A stretch of 21,907 nt of DNA from a virus, in IMG/VR virus record IMGVR_UViG_3300036770_002586, positions 1 through 21,907 of that record; one strand, 5' to 3'. Positions 1 through 7,177 of the stretch are shown here, in pieces. The translations under genes and the position numbers were made by a program. The notes under the pieces are model-generated. The model made no database searches, was not told the DNA's origin, and saw nothing but the letters and a program-made list of their open reading frames with translations. The first letter of the stretch is position 1; every line of letters begins with the position of its first letter.

Positions 1-1203
1 ATCAAAGATTTAATACGTCAAAGTAAAGACGATATCCAACAAGAAGAATTTCGTGTTAAAGCCATAGAAGAAGCAAACAAGCGTGTTAAAGAACAAATCG
101 AAAGTTTAAAACGTAGACAAAAGCTTTGGCAGGCTAAACATGACGAAGATTTGTTAGGACTAGCAACTGAATTATCAGAATTATCCGAAATAGATATTGA
201 GTCTGAGTTACAAGCACATAAAGATTTACTAGAATATAATAGATTAGTTTCATTAAAAAATGCATATGATAGTAAAGTTAGCCAACTTAGAAAAGACATG
301 TCTAAAGAATACACTAACTGTGAAAAATTAGATAAAGAAGTAAAAACATTAAAAGACCATAAGTGTTATGCTTGTGGGCATGAATTACATGATAAACAAC
401 ATACTACTGTATTAAAAGACAAAACCAAACAACTTACTGAAAGTAAAAAGTTACTAAAAGAATATGAACAACAATTAAATTCACTAACGGATAATCCAAT
501 TATTGTCATTGATAAGCCTATTACACACTATGTTACAGAAGCAGAAGCAGTAAAACATAGTAGCAAAATAGAAAACATTAATAACAGTATAGAAAACAAG
601 ATGAATGATACTGACCCATACAGTGAACAAATTACTGAAATGGAAAATCAAGCATTACAGGAAGTTAATTTTGATAAGATTAATCAAATAACAAGAACTA
701 TGGAACATCAAAAGTTCTTATTAGATTTATTAACAAGCAAGGATAGTTTTGTACGTAAGAAGATTATTGACCAAAATCTAAGTTATTTAAATTCACGACT
801 TACGCATTATTTGGACAAGATTGGATTACCACATCAGGTTGTATTCAAAAATGATTTACAAGTTGAGATTACAGAGTTAGGTCGTGAATTAGATTTTGAT
901 AATTTATCGAGGGGTGAGCGTAACAGGTTGATTTTGGGATTAAGTTTTGCATTCCGTGATGTATGGGAAAATTTATATGCACCTATTAATACATTGTTTA
1001 TTGATGAATTAATAGATAGTGGGTTAGATACAATGGGTGTAGAAAATAGTATTGCAATATTAAAAGACATGAGTAGAAGACGCCACAAGAGTATTTGGTT
1101 AGTTAGCCATCGTGAAGAATTAGCAGGGCGTGTTCCAAATGTATTAAAGGTAGTAAAAGAAAAAGGATTTACAAGCTATAGCACAGCAGTTGATACAGAA
1201 TAA
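1..1203 (+). CDS. 46: gp46-like recombination endonuclease ATPase subunit (5'-truncated by window)
   Basis: SbcC/Rad50-type ABC ATPase, the large subunit of the gp46/gp47 nuclease that resects DNA ends for recombination-dependent replication. The frame is open from base 1, so only the C-terminal 400 residues are in the window; the Walker A half lies upstream, and the TTG at 151 is not the start. Seen: a long lysine- and glutamate-rich coiled coil, a zinc-hook CYAC (CxxC) at 364-375, returning coiled coil, ABC signature LSRGE at 904-918, Walker B TLFIDE with its D-E pair at 1003-1008, D-loop-like SGLD just after, and H-loop histidine in VSHREE at 1108-1110. All C-terminal ATPase motifs are intact. 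Eighteen bases separate it from the nuclease gene downstream, so the two probably share a transcript. The family is clear; identity as gp46 rather than another SbcC homologue rests on the T4-like context. Confidence 0.93.
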   Translation: MKDLIRQSKDDIQQEEFRVKAIEEANKRVKEQIESLKRRQKLWQAKHDEDLLGLATELSELSEIDIESELQAHKDLLEYNRLVSLKNAYDSKVSQLRKDMSKEYTNCEKLDKEVKTLKDHKCYACGHELHDKQHTTVLKDKTKQLTESKKLLKEYEQQLNSLTDNPIIVIDKPITHYVTEAEAVKHSSKIENINNSIENKMNDTDPYSEQITEMENQALQEVNFDKINQITRTMEHQKFLLDLLTSKDSFVRKKIIDQNLSYLNSRLTHYLDKIGLPHQVVFKNDLQVEITELGRELDFDNLSRGERNRLILGLSFAFRDVWENLYAPINTLFIDELIDSGLDTMGVENSIAILKDMSRRRHKSIWLVSHREELAGRVPNVLKVVKEKGFTSYSTAVDTE

Positions 1204-1221
1204 AAATATTATTGTACTGTA

Positions 1222-1797
1222 ATGTTGATATATAAAGATATGCCAAGTCCACAAAAGAAAAAAGGCTCAAGTTTTGAGCGTGATGTAGCAAATTTCCTAA
1301 GTGAAATTTACCAAGAGAGTTTTATTCGTGCCCCAGGTAGTGGTGCATATGTGGGTGGCAAGAACCAATCTCGTAAAGAGTTTTTACATGAGGGTCAGGT
1401 TCGTTCATTTAAAGGGGACATTGTACCTGGACAAAGTTTTCCCCGTTTCAATGCAGAATGCAAAAGTTATAATGATTTTCCATTTCATTTGGTATTAACA
1501 GGTGACTGTAAAGTACTAAATACTTGGATCGAACAAATGTTAGCAGTAGCAGAACCTAACGATATGAATGTATTGTTTATGAAGTTTAATCGTAAAGGTA
1601 AATTTGTTGCTGTTCAATGTGGTCCTACATGGGTCACAGATAACTTTATGTATTATTCTAGTAAAAATTTTGGTGATTGGCTTATTATAGAATTTAATGA
1701 TTTTTTTAAACATAATAAAGACCTACTTAAAACATATTCAGCTACAAAAGACACCACGTCAGAACAACAAGAAAACATTTTAACAATTCAAACATAA
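1222..1797 (+). CDS. PD-(D/E)XK nuclease, Holliday-junction-resolvase-like
   Basis: Predicted nuclease of the restriction-endonuclease fold, of the kind that resolves branched DNA. Counting from the ATG at 1222 (191 aa), the expected acidic residues are visible: E19 in GSSFERDV, D66 in FKGDIVPG, and E79-C-K81 in NAECKSY, giving an E...D...ExK arrangement. The segment SFIRAPGSGAYVGGKN lies between E19 and D66. From memory, similar proteins occur in marine T4-like phages. It follows gp46 closely, which suits a recombination or replication role; it might do the job of T4 endonuclease VII, but that is inference. Neither candidate start has a good ribosome binding site: the ATG at 1240 (protein starting MPSPQKKKGSS) is an equally likely start. 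The C-terminal 20 or so residues are polar and look disordered. Confidence 0.8.
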   Translation: MLIYKDMPSPQKKKGSSFERDVANFLSEIYQESFIRAPGSGAYVGGKNQSRKEFLHEGQVRSFKGDIVPGQSFPRFNAECKSYNDFPFHLVLTGDCKVLNTWIEQMLAVAEPNDMNVLFMKFNRKGKFVAVQCGPTWVTDNFMYYSSKNFGDWLIIEFNDFFKHNKDLLKTYSATKDTTSEQQENILTIQT

Positions 1798-1807
1798 CAA
1801 TTTGTTT

Positions 1808-2124
1808 GGTCTAGGTTCCTAGACCCTCCTTGAGAAAGTACAGGTAGTGCTGTGCCGACAGAACTGGAGTAAGGGGTTATCCTCAATACACCGAGAGTGC
1901 AATCGACAAAGCGAACACTCAACAAGCCTATAGCTATTTTGTCTTGATGTTATAGGATGTGCGTTGCCGAAGATATGTTTACAAACATAAGCTTCACTAC
2001 AGGCCATAAACTTTACAGGGCAACCGGTAGGATATACAAGCAGTAAGGCTATGTGTATTGGCAAAGACAACATGGATTGACAGGCATGGCAAGTCAATTT
2101 TGGTAGTGCTGAATAGCACTACCA
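1808..2124 (+). ncRNA. Candidate structured RNA: hairpin-dense non-coding region
   Basis: The longest gene-free stretch of the window. Neither strand shows a convincing gene and the base composition is less AT-rich than the neighbouring genes. Hairpins found by eye: 1808-1815/1818-1825 (8 bp); 1838-1843/1850-1855 (6 bp with one G-U); 1895-1899/1916-1920; 1927-1934/1949-1956 (8 bp with one G-U); 1963-1968/2019-2024 enclosing 1969-1972/1992-1995 and 1974-1980/1983-1989; 2034-2038/2054-2058; 2076-2081/2093-2098; and 2101-2110/2115-2124 (10 bp). The two G-U pairs hold only if the plus strand is transcribed. I could not match it to tmRNA, RNase P RNA, a group I intron core or a tRNA. It could also be a DNA-level element such as a replication origin. 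No promoter was identified; it may be read from the gp46 transcript. Confidence 0.4.
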
Positions 2125-2159
2125 TGGACATCCTAGCGGCAAGTATAAGAAATAAGAAT

Positions 2160-2210
2160 ATAAAAAATAAGACCGAACGAAGTGAGGTCTTAGACGAACG
2201 TAGTTCGTCT
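2160..2210 (-). terminator. Intrinsic terminator after the gp26 frameshift region
   Basis: Read on the minus strand, two hairpins follow the TAA at 2211-2213: an 8-bp stem (2203-2210 with 2192-2199, 3-nt loop), then a 7-bp stem TAAGACC/GGTCTTA (2168-2174 with 2186-2192, sharing the base at 2192), followed by a T-rich tract (TTTTTT after TTA). The second hairpin plus T tract is a classic rho-independent terminator for gp26 transcription. Confidence 0.75.
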
Positions 2211-2441
2211 TTAAAAGAAAGGTAATTGCGATTTCTTAGTAACTTCTAAATTACTATCTATGATTTGATTAATAGCTTTACGTTCATTACTACTCATATT
2301 AAGGATATCTTCGTAACTAGCACCACCTCTCATATACCATGCCATGGTTAATGCATTTTTCTTTATACCCAGTACTTCTTTATCATAACCTGCTATTAGC
2401 TTCTCAACCTCATCTGGGTTAAGACGTAGAAGCCTCAGCCG
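2211..2441 (-). CDS. -1 frame extension of gp26 (gp51-like region), expressed by predicted frameshift
   Basis: A 76-codon open frame following gp26 on the minus strand, reading RLRLLRLNPDEVEKL through AWYMRGGASYEDIL to KKSQLPFF. The upstream stop in this frame is the TGA overlapping the GAT TTT codons of gp26, and there is no ATG, GTG or TTG before the ATG inside the AWYMRGG region, so it cannot be started normally without losing its N-terminal half. A -1 slip on T_TTT_TTC at 2441-2447 joins it directly to gp26 residue F275, giving a 351-residue fusion (2211-3265). I recall similar small conserved proteins after gp26 in marine T4-like phages, where the neighbouring hub gene 51 is a baseplate hub assembly factor; equating this with gp51 is inference. 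Arrangement and sizes resemble the frameshifted tail assembly chaperones of other tailed phages. Confidence 0.75.
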   Translation of the reverse strand, partial: RLRLLRLNPDEVEKLIAGYDKEVLGIKKNALTMAWYMRGGASYEDILNMSSNERKAINQIIDSNLEVTKKSQLPFF

Positions 2442-2447
2442 AAAAAA
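2398..2447 (-). promoter_or_regulatory. Predicted programmed -1 frameshift signal in gp26
   Basis: On the minus strand gp26 ends GAT TTT TTC GGC TGA. The heptamer T_TTT_TTC (2447-2441) fits X_XXY_YYZ exactly in the gp26 frame. After a 6-nt spacer (2440-2435) comes a stem-loop: outer GGCTT (2434-2430) with AAGCT (2402-2398), a 6-nt bulge, and inner CTTAACC (2423-2417) with GGTTGAG (2409-2403) closing a 7-nt loop. The gp26 stop codon lies within the spacer, so non-shifting ribosomes stop almost at once. Confidence 0.75.
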
Positions 2448-3265
2448 TCAGAAGCGTTTAATGTAAAGGGTTGTTTATATTTGTGTGTACAATTGGGACA
2501 TTCAATATCTAATGGTGGTAATTCAGTTTTAGCTTTTAATTCGGCATTATAATCACGTATAATAGTATAGATGTTTTTATCACAATTATGTAAGAAATCT
2601 AAAATATAATTAGGTTCATTAACCTGAGAGGTTGGTGTTTTTATATATTCAATTGCCTTACATAAAATTGTCATAGTAAGTTCAGTAACTTTACGTAATG
2701 CCTCTTGTCCTCTTTTGTTTTTTTCGTCATTATCTTGTACCTGTTCGATTGCAAGAAATGTTCTTTGTACTTCAAATTGTCCTAAACTAGCTTCGTTCAT
2801 TTCTTTATAAGTCAATGGTTTAAACTTAACACCTAATTCACCTATAGTTAATAATTTACTGTAATCAGGAGCTTTCATTCCTGCTAACACACTAATAAGA
2901 TTGATTCCATAATTACTTAAATTTTCACAAGAAGGACATTGTGATTCAATATCAAGTTCATTACCTCCACTTGCTGATTTAATTGCAATAAGAACTGCAT
3001 CTAAATCACTAGAACTAATTTTCCATGGATCTTTAATATTAGGCACGCAGCTTTTTATAAGTTCTACAATGGCTGAACCATTAAAAAGTGCATCAGGTGT
3101 TTTCGTTGTAATTTCATCAATAGCCGTCATTGGATAAACAGGAATTTCACCAGTTACTGGGATATCTATAACACCTTCAGGGTAATCTTTGCCCTCACTT
3201 GGTAACCGCAGAAATACCGCAGGTCTTCTAAAATATTGTTTTAATGGATTGTTTTCAAGCGACAT
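2435..3265 (-). CDS. 26: gp26-like baseplate hub subunit
   Basis: Homologue of the T4 gp26 baseplate hub / hub-assembly family (276 aa; T4 gp26 is 208 aa). Recognisable family blocks in order: RRPAVFLRLPSEGKDYP near residues 13-29, GEIPVYPMTAIDEITTKTPDALFNG near 39-63, and SCVPNIKDPWKISSSDLDAVLIAIKSAS near 72-99. Two CxxC pairs, CPSC at 110-113 and CPNC at 256-259, probably form one zinc ribbon. Start at 3265 is supported by AAAGGA five bases upstream of the ATG, and a late promoter core AATAAATA lies on the minus strand at 3318-3311. It is divergent from the tape-measure-like gene and is followed in the -1 frame by a conserved extension (see the frameshift entries), so it probably makes two products, 276 and 351 residues. 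Confidence 0.88.
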   Translation of the reverse strand: MSLENNPLKQYFRRPAVFLRLPSEGKDYPEGVIDIPVTGEIPVYPMTAIDEITTKTPDALFNGSAIVELIKSCVPNIKDPWKISSSDLDAVLIAIKSASGGNELDIESQCPSCENLSNYGINLISVLAGMKAPDYSKLLTIGELGVKFKPLTYKEMNEASLGQFEVQRTFLAIEQVQDNDEKNKRGQEALRKVTELTMTILCKAIEYIKTPTSQVNEPNYILDFLHNCDKNIYTIIRDYNAELKAKTELPPLDIECPNCTHKYKQPFTLNASDFFG

Positions 3266-3297
3266 GTTTTTCCTTTGGAAATATGTAATATTTGGAT

Positions 3298-3305
3298 ACT
3301 AAATA
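3298..3305 (+). promoter_or_regulatory. T4-type late promoter core for the tape-measure-like gene
   Basis: ACTAAATA, the same octamer found before gp20 (7159), the acidic core gene (9252) and the HNH gene (13235). There are 24 nt to the ATG at 3330. No clear Shine-Dalgarno sequence lies between. Confidence 0.65.
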
Positions 3306-3310
3306 CTATG

Positions 3311-3318
3311 TATTTATT
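3311..3318 (-). promoter_or_regulatory. T4-type late promoter core for gp26
   Basis: Minus-strand AATAAATA, one base from the T4 late consensus TATAAATA. It lies 45 nt upstream of the gp26 ATG and back to back with the plus-strand core at 3298-3305. Confidence 0.65.
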
Positions 3319-3329
3319 GGACAAATCCT

Positions 3330-6300
3330 ATGGCTGAAATAAATGATGAATTAGCTGAAACGCTTAGACGTTTAACTGAAGAAATGGCAAGCATGAATGC
3401 CATTACCCTAGCCAATAATAAAAGTTTACGTGATCAATTAAATGCAGCAGGAAAATTAAGTAAAGGCTTAAGTGATTTATCACATACTATTGAAGAAGAA
3501 AATCAAGTACGTGAAGAAGCTATAGCAAGAGAGCAGGCTTTTAAAAGTGCTCAAAAAAATAGTATTGATGCATTAAGGCAATTTGGTAGCGCAATAACAA
3601 ATGTAACAGATAATAGTTTCAGTAAGTATGAATCAGGTATTAAAAGTGCCACATCAGCCATAAGTGATATTGCTAGTCAATTTGGTCCATTAGGTAAAGC
3701 TATTAGTATGGCAGCGGGTGCAGTTGGAACATTTGCAGGTGCTATATTAAAACAAACCGATGCCGTTGTAAAAGGGTATGATGAATTAAGTAAATTTGGT
3801 GGTAATGTAGGATTAACTGCGGATGGTATTTTTAAGTTAGGCAAAGAAGCAGGATTTAGTAGCTATAATTTAGGCACATTCACGAAAAATATAAAAGATG
3901 CTGGTCAGAATTTAATTGCTTTAGGTAGTACATCAACCGGTGGCATAAAAGCTTTCGCACAATTTACAGCGGTTGGTGAAGATCAATTAAAGGCATATCG
4001 CAGATTAGGATATACACAAGATGAGTTAATTGAAGCACAAAACACTTATTTAAAACAACAATTAGATGGCGGACAACAATTAACTAAAAGTCCAAAAGAA
4101 TTACAAAAAGCTAGTTTAGCTTACATAGATCAACTTAATGTACTTGCTGAATTAACAGGTATTAGTGTTAAAAAACAGCAAGAAGCATTGGATATTGCCA
4201 ATGCAAACGAAAACTTTAATGCATATAAGTTTTCTATGGATCAAAAAGCTTTGGCGTTTGAAGAACAGGCAAGAAAAGAAACCGATGCAGGTAGAAAAAA
4301 AGAATTAGAAGCACAAGCTGCACAAATTAGACAAACTGTTAAAGTAAAAGAAGAATTTGCTTCAGTTGCAGTGAACACCATGTCAGCAGCAAAAGCTGCT
4401 GCTGTGTTAGAATCTATATCTACTGATGGTAAGACAGTGTTAACAGAAAATAATGCTAAATTAGAAATGGCTGGTATTAACATTGTTAAAATGAATGATG
4501 AATTGAACAAAGGTAAAAGTCAAACTGGTAGATTATTGGGTGAACAAGTAACAAGTGCTGAAAAATTTAATAAAGATTTTGGTGAAGCAGGATATAGATT
4601 CGGTAAAGCAAGTAAAGAATTGCAAGACACTTTTGGAATGGACAATAAGAGTCGCCAAACTGCGGCACAATATGCAAAATTAAGAACGGAAGAAGAACAA
4701 AAAGCGTTTGTTGAAAGAATGATCCAAGGTAAAAAAGACCTAGACGAAACTAAAAAAGCAGGTAAAGAAGGTCAAAAAGCAATTGACTCTGCTGCTGCAA
4801 GAGAATCAGGGGAAAGACAATTAAGAAAAGCATTAGATTCTATTATTGATGTTGTTAATCCATTCACAGGTAGTGTAAAAGGTAGTACAGCTGCCGCAGT
4901 TGCGTTGACTGCTGCTGCCGCTGCGGCAACATTTGCATTAGGTAAATTAGCTGCCAGTCAAATGGGAGGACTGGGTGGATTAAAAGACTTAGCAAGTAAG
5001 ATACCTGGATTAGGTGGATTAGGCGGGACAGGTGCAAAAGCAGCAACTACAGTAGCAACAGCCGCAGCTCCTGCAGCAGCTACCGCTGCCACAGGTGCTG
5101 CAAGCACCACTGCAGCCGCTAGTTCAGCAGCAGGAGCCTTAGCTAAATTAGCGGCCCCATTGGCAGGCTTAGCTAAGGCAGCACCTGTTATAGGCACTGT
5201 AGCAGCAGTTGGTAGCGGAATGATAGAAACTTATCAAGGGATTAAAAAAGCTGATAAGGAATTGGAAGAAGGTAAAATAACAAAAGAAGAAGCTAAGGTA
5301 CAAAAAGGTGAAGCTGTTGGTGGTGGAATTGGCACTGCTGCAGGTGGTGCAGCAGGAGCATTAAAAGGTGCTGCAATAGGTGCAGCCCTGGGTAGTGCTG
5401 TCCCTATAGTTGGAAATATAATAGGTGGTTTGTTGGGTGCAGCGGTTGGAGGATGGTTAGGAAGTAAAGCAGGCTCAGTAGTAGGAGAAGTAGTTGGTGG
5501 TAGTGTTGTCAAAATGACACAGGACGCGGACAAAAAAGTTGATGAGTCAGTAAAGAGTGTGGAAGCTAAACGTGAAGCAATTAAAAAGAATCCTAATTCT
5601 AAATCTACATATGAAGTAAACGGACGACAAGTTAGTAAAGAAGAATATGATGCTTTTAACGAACAAATGAAGGCGGAACGTCCAAAACCATTAGAAATGC
5701 CTGATTTGCCTAAAAAGGCTAAAGGCGGTATTACATCTGGTCCAAGTATAGCAGGTGAAGCTGGTCCAGAAGCTGTAGTGCCATTACCTGATAATAAAAC
5801 CATTCCAGTACAAATACAAAGTAATACATTATCAAACGAAACAGAAGATGATGAAGAACTAGAATTTAGAGAAAAATTAAATGAAGAACTAAAAGATAGC
5901 GAATTGACTTTGAAAAAACTTACTGCATCATTGGTACGTTGGGATGATTTAGCTAAAGAACAAATTAAATTAGAAGAAGAAAAGCAAGAAAAAACCGAAG
6001 AATTACAAAAAAGTACAAGTGTCGTAAGTCAGGCATTTAAGTTAGCAAGTATTGATTTAAGTAAGTTTTCTTCTCAAATAAAAGTTAAAATTGAAGAAGG
6101 TAAAGGTACAAAATCATCACCAACAGCACCTAGCACCGCACCGGCTATGTCTTTAAAAGGTAATACAACCACATCAGGCACAGGAATCACGCCAAGTAAA
6201 CAAGCTGGTACAGGTATAACACCTGGAGCAAAAGCAGGAGAAGGTATACAAATTAGTAGAGGACAACAACAAGAGTTATTATTAGGAGAACTTAAAAAAC

Positions 6301-7157
6301 AAGGAATTACTGATAATAGCGCATTGGCAAATATTATGGCTCAGGTTCAAGCAGAGTCAGGGTTTAAACCACGAAGTGAGGAAGTAGGTAGATATTCAGC
6401 TAAAACCTTATATAACTTATACGGTCCTGAACAGAGCAGAAATAAAGTTCGTTTTAAATCAATGGAAGAAGCAGAGTCAGTTGTTTCTCAAGGTCCCGAA
6501 GCGGTTGGCAATTTACTTTATGGTGGTAGAATGGGTAATGCCGCCGATGAAGGTTACAAATACCGAGGACGTGGATTAATTCAACTTACTGGTAAAAGTA
6601 ATTACGAACGATATGGAAAATTGATAGGTGTCGATCTTGTAGAAAACCCAGATTTGGCAAATGACCCCGATATTGCATCAAAGCTTGCTGTTGCATATTT
6701 CAAAGACAAAGAAAAAAGAGGGGTTGATCTTACAGACATAAGAGCAGTTGGTAAAGCTGTAGGCTATGCAGGAGGTGAGGCAGAAACACAAAAACGTGCT
6801 CAGTTAGCACAAGGATTTTCAAGTAAAATACAAGAACAACCAGCAAAAGCACAATTCGGTGGCATATTTTCAGGACCAATGACAGGATATCCTGTAGAAC
6901 TTCACGGTGATGAAGTTGTTGCTCCATTAGATACTAATAGTATGTTAGCAAAAATGCTTACAAGTCCACCAGGGGAACAACAAAAAGAAACAATACAAAC
7001 TATGGCCCCAACTAGTAACGATTTTATGCTTAGAGAAATGCAATCAATGAATGTTGAAATGATGGATATGATTGCAGGTAAACTTGATGCTATGATTGAT
7101 GCATTGGGTACAAGTAATGATTTACAAGGTAAGCTTGTAACATATTCTAGGGTTTAA
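3330..7157 (+). CDS. Tape-measure-like tail protein with GH19 muralytic domain
   Basis: 1275 aa, the largest gene of the window. N-terminal roughly 500 residues are helical and charged, with repeated coiled-coil-like stretches. Residues about 520-730 are Ala/Gly-rich with hydrophobic glycine-zipper segments (PIVGNIIGGLLGAAVGGWLG), likely membrane-active. Two blocks typical of tape measure proteins follow, GEAGPEAVVPLPDN near 810 and ELHGDEVVAPLDTN near 1190. Between them, residues about 975-1167 form a GH19 chitinase/endolysin-like domain: candidate catalytic E1009 in AQVQAESGF, then EEVGRYSAKTLYNLYG and the signature YRGRGLIQLTGKSNYERYG. Role (inference): sets tail length or forms the hub core, and cleaves peptidoglycan during injection. 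T4 keeps these jobs apart: gp29 (590 aa) is the tape measure and gp5 carries a different lysozyme. The neighbouring gp26 supports a tail role. Confidence 0.82.
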   Translation: MAEINDELAETLRRLTEEMASMNAITLANNKSLRDQLNAAGKLSKGLSDLSHTIEEENQVREEAIAREQAFKSAQKNSIDALRQFGSAITNVTDNSFSKYESGIKSATSAISDIASQFGPLGKAISMAAGAVGTFAGAILKQTDAVVKGYDELSKFGGNVGLTADGIFKLGKEAGFSSYNLGTFTKNIKDAGQNLIALGSTSTGGIKAFAQFTAVGEDQLKAYRRLGYTQDELIEAQNTYLKQQLDGGQQLTKSPKELQKASLAYIDQLNVLAELTGISVKKQQEALDIANANENFNAYKFSMDQKALAFEEQARKETDAGRKKELEAQAAQIRQTVKVKEEFASVAVNTMSAAKAAAVLESISTDGKTVLTENNAKLEMAGINIVKMNDELNKGKSQTGRLLGEQVTSAEKFNKDFGEAGYRFGKASKELQDTFGMDNKSRQTAAQYAKLRTEEEQKAFVERMIQGKKDLDETKKAGKEGQKAIDSAAARESGERQLRKALDSIIDVVNPFTGSVKGSTAAAVALTAAAAAATFALGKLAASQMGGLGGLKDLASKIPGLGGLGGTGAKAATTVATAAAPAAATAATGAASTTAAASSAAGALAKLAAPLAGLAKAAPVIGTVAAVGSGMIETYQGIKKADKELEEGKITKEEAKVQKGEAVGGGIGTAAGGAAGALKGAAIGAALGSAVPIVGNIIGGLLGAAVGGWLGSKAGSVVGEVVGGSVVKMTQDADKKVDESVKSVEAKREAIKKNPNSKSTYEVNGRQVSKEEYDAFNEQMKAERPKPLEMPDLPKKAKGGITSGPSIAGEAGPEAVVPLPDNKTIPVQIQSNTLSNETEDDEELEFREKLNEELKDSELTLKKLTASLVRWDDLAKEQIKLEEEKQEKTEELQKSTSVVSQAFKLASIDLSKFSSQIKVKIEEGKGTKSSPTAPSTAPAMSLKGNTTTSGTGITPSKQAGTGITPGAKAGEGIQISRGQQQELLLGELKKQGITDNSALANIMAQVQAESGFKPRSEEVGRYSAKTLYNLYGPEQSRNKVRFKSMEEAESVVSQGPEAVGNLLYGGRMGNAADEGYKYRGRGLIQLTGKSNYERYGKLIGVDLVENPDLANDPDIASKLAVAYFKDKEKRGVDLTDIRAVGKAVGYAGGEAETQKRAQLAQGFSSKIQEQPAKAQFGGIFSGPMTGYPVELHGDEVVAPLDTNSMLAKMLTSPPGEQQKETIQTMAPTSNDFMLREMQSMNVEMMDMIAGKLDAMIDALGTSNDLQGKLVTYSRV

Positions 7158-7158
7158 A

Positions 7159-7166
7159 ACTAAATA
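7159..7166 (+). promoter_or_regulatory. T4-type late promoter core for gp20
   Basis: ACTAAATA just after the TAA of the tape-measure-like gene, 11 nt before the gp20 ATG at 7178. If initiation is about 6 nt past the last A, as in T4, the leader is only about 5-6 nt. Confidence 0.65.
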
Positions 7167-7177
7167 ATATATACATT

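Noticed and set aside
1819-2097. 92-codon minus-strand frame over the hairpin-rich block
   Set aside because: No ribosome binding site, no recognisable motif, and it runs across many inverted repeats; its composition looks random.
1808-2124. tmRNA, RNase P RNA, tRNA or group I intron as identity of the structured block
   Set aside because: I looked for a T-arm/CCA end, a tag reading frame, the RNase P P4 strands in the right order, and group I core sequences. Only short chance matches (such as GACAGAAC) appeared, in the wrong order.
2124-2225. 33-codon plus-strand frame starting in the 2101-2124 hairpin
   Set aside because: It crosses both terminator hairpins and the end of the gp26 frameshift region, with no Shine-Dalgarno; more simply explained as repeat sequence.
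4958-5803. Minus-strand frames of 79 and 189 codons inside the tape-measure-like gene
   Set aside because: They are shadows of its Ala/Gly-rich codons; no start signals, and Pro/Ala-rich low-complexity products.
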